Notes under the pieces: generated by a model
What the model was told of the DNA's origin: nothing
Databases searched by the model: none
Seen by the model: the letters and a program-made list of their open reading frames with translations, nothing else
Translations under genes and position numbers: made by a program
Origin: Mesorhizobium sp. NFR06
Lineage (GTDB): Bacteria > Pseudomonadota > Alphaproteobacteria > Rhizobiales > Rhizobiaceae
Assembly: GCF_900115245.1 (NCBI RefSeq)
Contig: NZ_FOVT01000014.1
Location: forward strand, 62,001 to 126,000
DNA: 64,000 bases
Direction: 5' to 3'
Shown here: positions 55,286 to 63,862 of the stretch, in pieces
Position numbering within the stretch: the stretch's first letter is position 1
How the letters are laid out: each line of letters opens with the position of its first letter

Positions 55286-56674
55286 CTACACGCGTTCGCC
55301 GTTCTTCACGCGGTAGGTCGGCTTGTAAATCGTCACCAGTTCCTCGGCCGCGGTCGGATGCACGGCCATCGTGCGGTCGAAATCGTCCTTGGTCAGCCCC
55401 GCCTTCAACGGGATGCCGAGAAGTTGCGCCATCTCGCCGGCATCCGGCCCCAGGATGTGGGCGCCCAACACCTTGCGTGTCGAGCCATCGACCACCAGTT
55501 TCATCAGCATCTTCTCGTCACGGCCGGAGAGCGTGTGCCGCATCGGACGGAAGGAGGCGCGATAGATCTCGACGTCCGAATAGCGCCTGATCGCGTCGTC
55601 TTCCGACAGGCCGACAGTGCCGATCTCCGGCTGCGAGAACACCGCCGTCGCAATCGTCTCGTGATCCGGCGCGGTCGGGTTGTTCTTGAAGGCGGTCTCG
55701 ATGAAGCACATCGCTTCGTGGATGGCGACAGGCGTCAGTTGCACGCGATGGGTGACGTCGCCGATCGCCCAGACATTGTCGAGATTGGTGCGCGAATATT
55801 GGTCGACCATAATTGCGCCCGTCTTGCTGAGTTCGATGCCGATACCTTCCAGGCCCATATTCTCGGTGTTGGGGATTCGCCCGATTGCCAGCATCACCTG
55901 ATCGACCGCCAGCGTCTGCCCAGTGCTGAGCAGCACGTCCAACCTGCCCTGCGGTGTCTTGCGCACCGATTCCGAAACCGCGTGGCAGAGGATCTTGATG
56001 CCCTTCTTCTCCATGGTTTCGTGCAGCGAGCGGCGCAGGTCCATGTCGAAACGGCTCAGGATCTCCTGGCCGCGATAAACCAGCGTGGTGTCGACGCCCA
56101 GGCCGTGGAAGATATTGGCGAATTCGACGGCGATGTAGCCGCCGCCTTCTATCATGATCGCTTTCGGCAATTGCTTGAGGTCGAAGGCCTCGTTGGAGAA
56201 GATGCAATATTCGTGGCCGGAAAGCGCCGGGTGCGGCGCCGGGCGCCCGCCGGTGGCAATCAGGATCTTGTCGGCGCTGACGGTGCGGTCCTCGGCGGTC
56301 AGATATATGGCATGCTGATCCACCAGCACGGCGCGCGAGTGAAAGGTCTCGCCGCCCACGCCTTCGACATTCTCCTTGTAGATCGCTTCGAGCCGCGCGA
56401 TCTCCTTGTCCTTGTTGGCAACCAGCGTCGGCCAGTCGAAGCTCGCCTCGGGCACGGTCCAGCCGTAGCCGGCGGCGTCGGCGAAGTGTTCGGGAAATTG
56501 CGAGGCGTAGACATAGAGCTTCTTCGGCACGCAGCCGCGGATGACGCAGGTGCCGCCGAAGCGATATTCTTCCGCGATGGCGACGCGCTTGCCCAGCGCC
56601 GCCGCCATCCGGGCAGCCCTCACCCCGCCGGAGCCGCCGCCGATGACGAACAGATCATAGTCATAGCCGGCCAT
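55286..56674 (-). CDS. gor: Glutathione-disulfide reductase
   Basis: This 462-residue FAD enzyme regenerates GSH with NADPH. The N-terminal FAD motif DLFVIGGGSGGVRAARMAA is followed by the redox-active disulfide in GGTCVIRGCVPKK. NADPH-binding IEGGGYIAVEFANIFHGLG and the C-terminal AVHPTAAEELVTIY carrying the catalytic His are also present. The ATG at 56674 has CAGGAG nine bases upstream; an in-frame ATG at 56731 lies in the neighbour's terminator. Confidence 0.96.
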   Translation of the reverse strand: MAGYDYDLFVIGGGSGGVRAARMAAALGKRVAIAEEYRFGGTCVIRGCVPKKLYVYASQFPEHFADAAGYGWTVPEASFDWPTLVANKDKEIARLEAIYKENVEGVGGETFHSRAVLVDQHAIYLTAEDRTVSADKILIATGGRPAPHPALSGHEYCIFSNEAFDLKQLPKAIMIEGGGYIAVEFANIFHGLGVDTTLVYRGQEILSRFDMDLRRSLHETMEKKGIKILCHAVSESVRKTPQGRLDVLLSTGQTLAVDQVMLAIGRIPNTENMGLEGIGIELSKTGAIMVDQYSRTNLDNVWAIGDVTHRVQLTPVAIHEAMCFIETAFKNNPTAPDHETIATAVFSQPEIGTVGLSEDDAIRRYSDVEIYRASFRPMRHTLSGRDEKMLMKLVVDGSTRKVLGAHILGPDAGEMAQLLGIPLKAGLTKDDFDRTMAVHPTAAEELVTIYKPTYRVKNGERV

Positions 56675-56736
56675 CGTGATGGGCTCCTGCGGATGAGAAA
56701 GACGGGGCACAGGTAGGCTGCAAAACGACAAAAGAA

Positions 56737-56758
56737 AAGCCCGGGCAAACCCGGGCTT
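56737..56758 (-). terminator. Terminator of the DUF2059 gene
   Basis: Read on the minus strand, AAGCCCGGG-TTTG-CCCGGGCTT is followed by TTCTTTTG. It lies 36 bases after the stop of the gene at 56794. Confidence 0.85.
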
Positions 56759-56793
56759 TGTGGTCCAGTGGCAGCCGGCAGGTCTGAAGCCGG

Positions 56794-57411
56794 TCAGTTC
56801 GCGGAATTGTCGGCCGGCGCCGATCCGTCAGCCGGGGCCGAATTGTCGGCCGGCGCGGAACCATCGGCGGGAGCGTTGGCATCCGGAGCCGGCGCTGCCG
56901 GCGCCGCCGCCTTGGCGGCGGCCGCGAGCGTCTCGCCAACCTGCTGGGCGAGATCGCGGGCAACACCGTTCTGCCAGATGTCGGCCGCCTTCACCAGGTC
57001 ACGCGTCACCTTCGGACCGCTGTCCAGCAACTTCTTGCCGGCGTCCGAATTGTAGAACGCGGCGATGTCGTTGAGGTCCTTCTCGGAGAACACCTTGGCG
57101 TATGCGAGCGCCGCTTCCTTCTCGAGGTCGGCGCGGCGCGAGGCCAGAGCGAGCGCCTTCTCGGTCACGGTCTTGCCGATCAGCTCCTGCATGTCGGGGT
57201 TCTTCTGGATAAGCTGCGACTCCAGAGCGGCGGCAGCCTGCGGCAGGATGTTGTCGAACGAATCCGTGGCATGGATCGCCGCGACAGCCGCGCGCGCGGC
57301 CTTCAGGTGCGATTCGCTGACGTCCTGAGCAAACACCGGCGAGGACAGCGCAAGCACTGCCGAGGCCGCCAGAAGCATCGAAAGGCGGCGAACCCGTTTA
57401 TGCAACATCAT
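56794..57411 (-). CDS. DUF2059-family exported protein
   Basis: This 205-residue protein has a signal peptide (SMLLAASAVLALSSPVFA) and a DUF2059-type helical domain with KVFSEKDLNDIAAFYNSDAGKKLL (quoted in part). The last 35 residues are a low-complexity tail built from PADGSA / PADNSA repeats, which may be unfolded. Function is unknown. The start at 57411 or 57408 overlaps the end of rpiA by 11-14 bases, so the two are likely coupled. Confidence 0.85.
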   Translation of the reverse strand: MMLHKRVRRLSMLLAASAVLALSSPVFAQDVSESHLKAARAAVAAIHATDSFDNILPQAAAALESQLIQKNPDMQELIGKTVTEKALALASRRADLEKEAALAYAKVFSEKDLNDIAAFYNSDAGKKLLDSGPKVTRDLVKAADIWQNGVARDLAQQVGETLAAAAKAAAPAAPAPDANAPADGSAPADNSAPADGSAPADNSAN

Positions 57412-58129
57412 GGTCGATAGAACTCCCTGGTTTTCGGGCGGCATGGACGGTTTGGATGCCGTCGCCGCCGGCGATGATGGCCGTTGACGCCAGCCCGATG
57501 AAAAGACCGTGCTCGACAACGCCTGGAATGGCGAAGAGAGCTTTCGAAAGCGCTCTTGTATCCGGAATGCGGCCAAAAGATGCATCGAGGATAAAGTGGC
57601 CGCCGTCTGTAACAAATGGCTGGCTTCCCGTCATCCTCAATGTCACCGGGCCGGAAAGGCGGAGCTTCGCCGCGGCGGCGCCGATCGCGATCTCCGTGGC
57701 GCGCAGGCCGAATTTGTTGACCTCGATCGGCAGCGGGAACCGGCCGAGGGTCTCGACCATCTTGGACTTGTCGGCGATGACGATCATGCGGTCGGACGCC
57801 GCCGCGACGATCTTTTCGCGCAGCAGCGCGCCGCCGCCACCCTTGATCAGGGTCAGATCCGGATCGACCTCGTCGGCGCCGTCGACGGTGAGGTCGAGCT
57901 CGGGCGTCTCTTCGAGCGTCGACAACGGCACGCCGAGCTCGCGGCAGAGTGCCGCGGTGCGCTCCGAGGTCGGCACGCCCACCACCTCAAGGCCGGTCGC
58001 GATCTTCTCGGCCAGCAGCCGCACGAACTCTTCCGCTGTGGTGCCGGTGCCGATGCCGAGCCGCATGCCGCTGCCGACATGGGCAAGCGCTGCCCTCGCG
58101 GCCTCGACTTTCAACTGCCTTGCGTCCAT
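57398..58129 (-). CDS. rpiA: Ribose-5-phosphate isomerase A
   Basis: This 243-residue enzyme interconverts ribose 5-phosphate and ribulose 5-phosphate. The phosphate-binding LGIGTGTTAEEFV, catalytic DLTVDGADEVDP and KGGGGALLREKIVA are all present. The ATG at 58129 is used; the longer open frame is antisense to gph. RBS GAGG precedes it. Its C-terminus (SSIDHDVA) overlaps the start of the DUF2059 gene. Confidence 0.95.
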   Translation of the reverse strand: MDARQLKVEAARAALAHVGSGMRLGIGTGTTAEEFVRLLAEKIATGLEVVGVPTSERTAALCRELGVPLSTLEETPELDLTVDGADEVDPDLTLIKGGGGALLREKIVAAASDRMIVIADKSKMVETLGRFPLPIEVNKFGLRATEIAIGAAAAKLRLSGPVTLRMTGSQPFVTDGGHFILDASFGRIPDTRALSKALFAIPGVVEHGLFIGLASTAIIAGGDGIQTVHAARKPGSSIDHDVA

Positions 58130-58287
58130 CCGGAGCCTCGATTTTGCGGGTTTCGCGCGCCTCCTAGCATTTTTGCCTGTCCCGTCAAAGGCCATCAAAG
58201 GCGCCGCTGTGGACCGATCGAGGCTTCTTGCTTGAACCCGGTCCAACCTGTATCGGCTGCGGCAACCCAACTGCCGCAGGACCGCCC

Positions 58288-58968
58288 ATGACCCGCCCGA
58301 TCATCGTGTTCGACCTCGACGGAACCCTGGTCGATACGGCGCCGGACCTGCTCGACAGCCTCAATCACAGCCTGGCGGCAAGCGATCTGGCCGCTGTCGA
58401 CGAGGCCGGCTTCAGGCGCTTCGTCGGCCATGGCGGCCGCGTCATGATCGAACGCGCCCATGCCGCGCAAAACAAGGCGCTGGTGGCCAAAGAGCACGAC
58501 CGGCTGCTGAAGCTGTTCCTCGACCATTACACGCTGAACATTCCCGGCAAGTCTCGCCCCTACTCCGGCGTCATTGCCGCGCTCGACCATCTTCAGGCCG
58601 CCGGCTACTTGATGGCGATCTGCACCAACAAATATGAAGCCAATTCCGTGGCGCTGATCGGCGCGCTTGGCATGTCGAAATACTTTGCCGCGATCTGCGG
58701 CCAGGACACGTTCGCCTTCCGCAAGCCCGACCCGCGCCATCTCACCGAGACGATCAGACTGGCCGGCGGCGATCCGCACAACGCCTTGATGGTCGGCGAT
58801 TCGCAGACCGACATCGACACCGCCAAGGCCGCCGGCATTCCCGTCGTCGCAGTAGATTTCGGCTACACCGACCGCCATGTGCGCGAATTCGAACCGACGC
58901 TGGTGATCTCGCATTTCGACACGCTGACGCCGGAAACGGCGCAACGGCTGATCATGGCGGCGCGGTGA
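58288..58968 (+). CDS. gph: Phosphoglycolate phosphatase-like HAD hydrolase
   Basis: This 226-residue HAD phosphatase has the nucleophile motif FDLDGTLVDTAPDL, the second motif ICTNKYEAN, the Lys in FRKPDP and GDSQTDIDTAKAAG for metal binding. Homologues hydrolyse 2-phosphoglycolate formed by DNA repair or RuBisCO. The ATG at 58288 is the best start; an open frame to 58228 lacks a ribosome-binding site. It is divergent from rpiA and precedes tRNA-Val. Confidence 0.9.
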   Translation: MTRPIIVFDLDGTLVDTAPDLLDSLNHSLAASDLAAVDEAGFRRFVGHGGRVMIERAHAAQNKALVAKEHDRLLKLFLDHYTLNIPGKSRPYSGVIAALDHLQAAGYLMAICTNKYEANSVALIGALGMSKYFAAICGQDTFAFRKPDPRHLTETIRLAGGDPHNALMVGDSQTDIDTAKAAGIPVVAVDFGYTDRHVREFEPTLVISHFDTLTPETAQRLIMAAR

Positions 58969-59095
58969 GTGGCGGTTCGGGTTGGGCCGTAAGAAATCCG
59001 CAAACCGACCCGCGCGATAAGGTTGCCGCATCGCCTTGACTTCGCGCACCCGCCTCCCTTATATCGCGGCTCGCTTTGGCCTTCGGGCTACGGGC

Positions 59096-59170
59096 GGGCG
59101 ATTAGCTCAGCGGGAGAGCACACCCTTCACACGGGTGGGGTCGCAGGTTCAATCCCTGCATCGCCCACCA
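59096..59170 (+). tRNA. tRNA-Val(CAC)
   Basis: Acceptor stem GGGCGAT / ATCGCCC, D-arm TAGCTCAGCGGGAGAGCA, anticodon arm with loop TTCACAC presenting CAC, T-arm GCAGGTTCAATCCCTGC and encoded CCA. The 3' end (from 59149) is repeated at 61962, marking it as an integration site. Confidence 0.97.
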
Positions 59171-59178
59171 TCCAACTT
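59149..59178 (+). repeat. attL-like direct repeat at the 3' end of tRNA-Val
   Basis: This 30-base segment starts in the T-loop of the tRNA (TCAATCCCTG) and continues eight bases past the CCA (TCCAACTT). It is identical to 61962-61991. Repeats of this kind flank elements integrated at tRNA 3' ends by tyrosine recombinases. Confidence 0.85.
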
Positions 59179-59716
59179 TACCAAATAAATCAAGTACTTG
59201 ATGGCACTAGCCAAGAGGGCCAAAACCGGGGTAGCTTTCGCTAATGTCGGCACCGGGTCGCCACTAGTTTTCCCCACCGCGACAGCCTGCCGCACCCTCA
59301 GATAAGTTAGCATCGACTAAGCCCGCCTCCATGACGTGGAGAAGTCGAGCGTTCGGATCAGCTCAAAGCTGTCAATCCAGCGAAGGCCGAGACCGTTGCA
59401 AACATCAGGGATTTTTCGGTTTGCTCGTTGAGCGGCTGGTTTCGAGACCTCTACCGTCACGACAAGCCGCCCAACGAACAGGCTCACTTTAATGGCTGCG
59501 ATCAGGCGCATACCAGTTATTCGTGATCGTCGAGTTTTGACCCAAAGTAGCCTTCGGCAGCACCGCGGACCACAAACCACGCCATGTGAGGAATGGCCAA
59601 AGGGACGTGGTAAGTTGACCGCTGCCGGCGCCGGCACTGCACGCTCGCATTCGAGGTAGGACTGGAATACGCTCGCCGCCCGGAGCTTCGACCTATGGGA
59701 GAGGCAGGACACGAGC
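59179..59716. other. Left part of the tRNA-Val element without a supported gene
   Basis: About 540 bases lie between the left repeat and the cyclase gene. A minus-strand open frame (59317-59733) gives a basic, cysteine-containing translation with no recognisable motif, so I do not call it. Base composition is slightly lower in GC than the flanks. Confidence 0.5.
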
Positions 59717-61468
59717 ATGGAGCGACGCCTCACCGCAATCCTTGCTGCCGACGTCGTCGGCTACAGCCGCCTCATGGGAGCCGACGAGGTTGGCACGCTT
59801 GCACGGCTGAAGAGGCTTCGCGCCGAAGTGATCGAGCCCAAGATCACAGAGTCGCACGGACGCATCGTCGGTTCCGCTGGCGACAGCCTTCTTGTCGAAT
59901 TCGCCAGCGCAGTCCACGCGGTGCAGTGTGCGGTCGAAGCCCAGGAGGGATTGGCCGCTCACAATGCAAGTTTGCCCGAAGGCAAGCGCATGACTTTCCG
60001 CATGGGCGTGAATTTGGGCGACGTGATTGCAGAGGACGATACGATCTACGGTGATGGCGTAAACATCGCCGCGCGGCTCGAGAAGCTTGCAGAACCTGGC
60101 GGCGTCTGCGTCGCGAGCAACGTTTACGAGCAGGTCAAAGGCAAACTGGATTATGCCTACACCGACCTCGGTAGCCAGCAGGTCCACAACATCGTGGACG
60201 CGGTGCGCGCCTATCGGGTCAGTCGAGCAAAACCCACTTCGGAATTCTCGAAAAGGGATACGCTGGCGCTTCCCGAAAAACCGTCCATCGCGGTCTTGCC
60301 ATTCGACAACCTAAGTGGCGACCCCGAGCAGGGCTACTTCGCTGACGGCATGGTGGAGGAGATCATCACCGCGCTGTCCCGGACGCGCTGGTTGTTCGTC
60401 ATCGCGCGCAACTCGAGCTTTACCTACAAGGGCCGGGCAGTGGACATTAAGCAGGTCGGACGCGAGCTTGGCGTGCGCTACGTGCTTGAAGGGAGCGTGC
60501 GAAAGGCGGCAAGCAGGGTTCGCATCACCGGGCAGCTTATCGACGCGACAACGGGAGTACATCTATGGGCCGACCGTTTCGATGGCGGGCTGGAGGACGT
60601 TTTTGACCTGCAGGAGGAAGTGACCCGCAGCGTCGTCGGAGCGATCGGTCCGAAGCTGGAACAGGCAGAGATCGAGCGGGCCAAGCGCAAGCCGACCGAG
60701 CACCTTGACGCTTACGACTACTATCTGCGCGGCATAGCAAGTCTTCATCAGTTGACCAGGGAATCCAACGCAGACGCCCTTCAGTTGTTTTACAAAGCCA
60801 TCGAACTCGACCCTGAATTCGCCTCGGCATACGGCATGGCCGCGTTGTGTGCCGTCATGCGCAAGGCGAACGGCTGGGTGGCCGATCGTGAGCAGGAAAC
60901 CGTCGAGACAGAACGCCTGGCTCTGAAGGCAGTGGATTTGGGCAGGGATGACGCGATCGCGCTCTCACTCGGCGGGGAAGCGCTCGCGTTTGTCGTGGGC
61001 AACTACAATAGCGGGGCAGCGTTCATTGATCGCGCGCTTGGGCTCAATCCGAACCTGGCTACTGCGTGGCTATTCAGCGGCTGGGTAAGAGCCGACCTCG
61101 GCGATACGGAAACCGCCCTCCAGCACCTGGCCACTGCGATACGCATGAGCCCAGTCGACCCGTTCATGTTCGATATGCTTAATGCGGTTGCAGTGGCTCA
61201 TCTGTTAGCTGGTCGATTTGAGGAGGCATCATCTTGGGCGGAAAGGTCGTTGCGGGAAAAGCCGGACTTTTTGGCGTCGTTGCGCTTTGCGGCTGCAAGC
61301 TATGCTCACGCTGGCCGAACCGAGGATGCGCAAAAGGTGGTGAGCCGAATTCTCGCCCTCGATCCTAGCCAACGAATTTCCAATCTTGCCGACGTCGTTT
61401 CAATCAGGCGTGCGGCCGATATGGCTCTGCTTTCAGAAGGTTTGCGAAAGGCTGGCCTGCCGGAATAG
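59717..61468 (+). CDS. Soluble class III adenylate/guanylate cyclase with TPR repeats
   Basis: This 583-residue protein has a class III cyclase domain (about 4-170) with metal aspartates in ILAADVVGYSRLM and SAGDSLLVEF and the GDGVNIAARLEKLA segment. A TolB-N-like middle part follows (SIAVLPFDNLSGDPEQGYFA), then TPR-type helices. Unlike the cyclase at 32888 it has no membrane helix. It is the only intact gene of the tRNA-Val element. The start at 59717 has GGAG-like sequence (GGGAGAGGCAGG) upstream. Confidence 0.9.
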   Translation: MERRLTAILAADVVGYSRLMGADEVGTLARLKRLRAEVIEPKITESHGRIVGSAGDSLLVEFASAVHAVQCAVEAQEGLAAHNASLPEGKRMTFRMGVNLGDVIAEDDTIYGDGVNIAARLEKLAEPGGVCVASNVYEQVKGKLDYAYTDLGSQQVHNIVDAVRAYRVSRAKPTSEFSKRDTLALPEKPSIAVLPFDNLSGDPEQGYFADGMVEEIITALSRTRWLFVIARNSSFTYKGRAVDIKQVGRELGVRYVLEGSVRKAASRVRITGQLIDATTGVHLWADRFDGGLEDVFDLQEEVTRSVVGAIGPKLEQAEIERAKRKPTEHLDAYDYYLRGIASLHQLTRESNADALQLFYKAIELDPEFASAYGMAALCAVMRKANGWVADREQETVETERLALKAVDLGRDDAIALSLGGEALAFVVGNYNSGAAFIDRALGLNPNLATAWLFSGWVRADLGDTETALQHLATAIRMSPVDPFMFDMLNAVAVAHLLAGRFEEASSWAERSLREKPDFLASLRFAAASYAHAGRTEDAQKVVSRILALDPSQRISNLADVVSIRRAADMALLSEGLRKAGLPE

Positions 61469-61555
61469 CGCTGCCAGGCTGGCGCATCGATCGCGAGTTG
61501 GGAAACGCACCGAGATCGCAAAGACCGCACCGTGGGTGGCCTCGGCCCTCGCACG

Positions 61556-61864
61556 CTAACGATGTGCACAAATCGCCATAGGGGGCGCTGATGGGTTTTT
61601 GGTGTCGCGCGCCAGCTTGAGCATAACATCGAGTTCAGCAACCAGATCGTCGACCGTGATCTCCGAGCGCCTCGCAGCCGCAGCCTGCAACTCGCCGATC
61701 CGCGATTGAACCTGAACATTTCTGAACAAGCGTGCGGCTGCAGCCTCGGCCACGTTTCCGCGCGAAGCATAGCCAGCCTCGATGTAAGCGCGAGATTTTG
61801 GGAGGCCCTCGGCGAGGGCAAGACAGAAGCGCTCTTGTCTGATGTTCAGGTTGCTCTTGCTCAT
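61556..61864 (-). pseudogene. Truncated phage terminase small subunit
   Basis: This 102-residue frame begins MSKSNLNIRQERFCLALAEG and has SRAYIEAGYAS, AAAARLFRNVQVQSRI and RSEITVDDLVAELD, the DNA-binding part of a phage small terminase. Intact relatives extend further; here the C-terminus ends abruptly (NPSAPPMAICAHR), so the rest was lost. The gene is divergent from the primase fragment and ends 88 bases from the cyclase stop. Confidence 0.7.
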
Positions 61865-61873
61865 AATACCGCA

Positions 61874-61996
61874 GGTGGCGAATGGCCGGGGATCTTGCGC
61901 TGGATGATCGACGGCTACCTTGACTGGCAACCTAACGGCCTTGTACAGCCCGCCAGCGTCGTCAATCCCTGCATCGCCCACCATCCAACTTGCTGA
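61874..61996 (+). pseudogene. Fragment of a P4/D5-type phage primase-helicase
   Basis: The plus-strand frame reads GGEWPGILRWMIDGYLDWQ and NGLVQPASVV, a strongly characteristic segment of P4/D5-family primase-helicases of phages and islands. It then runs directly into the right repeat (NPCIAHHPT) and stops. No start codon or helicase core is present, so this is a deletion remnant. Confidence 0.7.
61962..61991 (+). repeat. attR-like direct repeat
   Basis: This is identical over 30 bases to 59149-59178, and so contains the last 22 bases of tRNA-Val including CCA. It marks the right end of the element. Confidence 0.85.
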
Positions 61997-62068
61997 ATAT
62001 GTTGGATGATCCAGCCCACGAAACTCACAAGCATCGCTGCCGGCGCGGTTGGGCATGGATTGCCGTGC

Positions 62069-62239
62069 CTAGATCAGCCCTCTCCTCACATTCATTCGCG
62101 TCACCGCCGTCACCAGAATGGCGCCGGTCATGAAATAGAGCGTGGCGACGATGTGGCCCTGATGGAAATGCAGCCCGGCGAACAGCAGGGCCATGACCAC
62201 GGCAAGGAAGGCGATGACGCGGGAGAATGCATCGGGCAT
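62069..62239 (-). CDS. Small two-helix membrane protein
   Basis: This 56-residue protein has two hydrophobic helices (VIAFLAVVMALLFAGLHF and VATLYFMTGAILVTAV) separated by a short His-containing loop, and ends in a basic tail (RMNVRRGLI). The ATG at 62239 has AGG seven bases upstream; a TTG at 62254 is an alternative. No family is recognised. It lies just outside the right end of the tRNA-Val element, so it is probably part of the original chromosome. Confidence 0.55.
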   Translation of the reverse strand: MPDAFSRVIAFLAVVMALLFAGLHFHQGHIVATLYFMTGAILVTAVTRMNVRRGLI

Positions 62240-62338
62240 GGGGCGACCTATCAAGCAAAGTGGATGGCCGCCCTCATTCAGCCGATCGCTCCATAGATCG
62301 ATTTTCGATTTTTCGCAATCGTCCGGTGCCCGCCACGC

Positions 62339-63862
62339 TCAGACCAGATCCACTTCGACCCAAAGTCCACCCGGCCCCCGGGCAGGATCGCGCGGAACAC
62401 TGCGCACCGCCTGGATCGAACCGGACGGCGCGGCAAAAGCCGGCTTCCCGTTGTTGTCCGCCAGCCAGGCATCGTCGGCGCGGATGACGCGCCCCTTGGT
62501 CTTTGTCTCGAGCGCGGTCAGGATGCCGTCATAAGGCATCTCGCCCCAATGCACTTTCACCGCGTCGATCTTGCTGGTGGGGATGAAGGCCGACAGGTCG
62601 GCGCTTGTCAGCAGGTCAAAACCCTGTTTCTGCGGCGTGGCGTTCTGGCTGCCGTGATGGGCGACCTTGAGATAGACGGTGCGCGCCAGAAGATCGGCTG
62701 ACGTGACGGTGCCCTGCTCCACCGGCCATTTCAGGTCCTTCCAGCTCAGCCAGTTGCCGATCTGGGCGTCGCCCGGGAACAGCAGCACCCGGCCCGTATC
62801 GATGAATTCGAAGGCAAGCACCAGGCTGGTGTTGTTGACGCCGCGGTCGAGTTGCAAGGCAAGGTCGGCGGCAATCCCCATCCAGTCGGCGTCGATGCGC
62901 CGCCAGGACTGGTCGCGGTCTTCCATGGGGGCCGCGGCCGAAACCGGCCCGGAATAATGCTTGCGGACATAAATGCCGATATCGATGGCGGGGTCGCTGC
63001 CCTTGTCGCCGTTCAGGGCCGCGGAAAGCGGCGTGCCGACATTGCGTTCGAACGGACTGAGTTCGTCGACACAGCCGGTGTCGGCCGCCTCGTTGATCTT
63101 GAGGGCGCTCATCAGGGCCCGCGCGAACGGGCCGCCGTCGGCAAGGGGAAACATCTCGCTCGCCTTCTCCTCCAGCCGAAGTGCTGCCTTGTCGCGCGGC
63201 GGGCCGAGCACGTAGATGCGAAGGTTGGGCAATCCGTCGACCGACAGCGGCGGCCCGCCGGGCTCGAAATAGGTTGGCGACCGCTTTTGCGAAAGCCTGG
63301 CCGCCGCGTCGCGGGCCGAGCGCACCCGCTCGCCGGCGGCGCCGAACTGGAAGCCGAGCACGGATTGCAGGCCGTCGCGGACGCCGGCCATGTAAGGGCT
63401 GAGCTGCTGCATGCCGTCGAGCTTCTGACCCACGCCTTGCAGCGCGGAGAGCGCCTGGCCCTTGAACTTGTCGAGTTCCGCGGCTTCGGCGTCTGCGGGA
63501 TTTTCGGTCCACGCCATCCAGACATCGCCGACGACGAAATCCTCGAAAAGGTCCTTCGCGGTCAGGAACCCGGAAACATGGTCCCAGTGTTCGTGGGTGA
63601 CGACGAGAATGTCGATCTTGCCGCCGGTCTCTTTCCTGAGATCGGCGACGATGTCGCCGACCAGCGTCGGGCCGCCGGTGATCGAAACATGGATGCCGCA
63701 ATCGATGAGCATGCGGAATGGCGTTCCGTCCGCCTTTTTGAAGGTGAGCAGATGGCAATCGCCGATGCCCTGGCAGTAGTGCCGAACGGTGACACCCGAT
63801 GCCTGTGCCGCCGCGGGAGCCGTTTTTGCCGGCCTGGTCCTCGTCACTGCCCGTTTAGACAT
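62339..63862 (-). CDS. Large ComEC-like MBL-fold hydrolase
   Basis: This protein of 507 residues has a metallo-beta-lactamase fold of the ComEC/Rec2 type. The metal motif THEHWDHVSG is near residue 90, with LIDCGIHV before it. A large insertion separates it from the second metal half (LVLAFEFIDTGRVLLFPGDAQIG and LKVAHHGSQNATP, quoted in part). There is no membrane domain, unlike true ComEC. Stand-alone versions occur next to proteases and other conflict-system genes. The ATG at 63862 overlaps the stop of the upstream gene by eight bases, so they are co-translated. Confidence 0.8.
   Translation of the reverse strand: MSKRAVTRTRPAKTAPAAAQASGVTVRHYCQGIGDCHLLTFKKADGTPFRMLIDCGIHVSITGGPTLVGDIVADLRKETGGKIDILVVTHEHWDHVSGFLTAKDLFEDFVVGDVWMAWTENPADAEAAELDKFKGQALSALQGVGQKLDGMQQLSPYMAGVRDGLQSVLGFQFGAAGERVRSARDAAARLSQKRSPTYFEPGGPPLSVDGLPNLRIYVLGPPRDKAALRLEEKASEMFPLADGGPFARALMSALKINEAADTGCVDELSPFERNVGTPLSAALNGDKGSDPAIDIGIYVRKHYSGPVSAAAPMEDRDQSWRRIDADWMGIAADLALQLDRGVNNTSLVLAFEFIDTGRVLLFPGDAQIGNWLSWKDLKWPVEQGTVTSADLLARTVYLKVAHHGSQNATPQKQGFDLLTSADLSAFIPTSKIDAVKVHWGEMPYDGILTALETKTKGRVIRADDAWLADNNGKPAFAAPSGSIQAVRSVPRDPARGPGGLWVEVDLV

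Larger units (their letters stand above)
59149..61991. mobile_element. Eroded integrative element in tRNA-Val
   Basis: The interval between the two 30-base repeats is about 2.8 kb. It holds one intact cyclase gene, a truncated terminase small-subunit gene and a fragment of a P4-type primase that runs into the right repeat. There is no integrase inside. The layout suggests an island or prophage that lost most of its genes, including the recombinase, while keeping both ends. Confidence 0.7.

Noticed and set aside
55280..56716. A 478-codon plus-strand open frame
   Set aside because: It is antisense to gor and has no recognisable domain.
59317..59733. A 138-codon minus-strand open frame in the tRNA-Val element
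   Set aside because: The translation has no motif and overlaps the cyclase start; no ribosome-binding site is visible.
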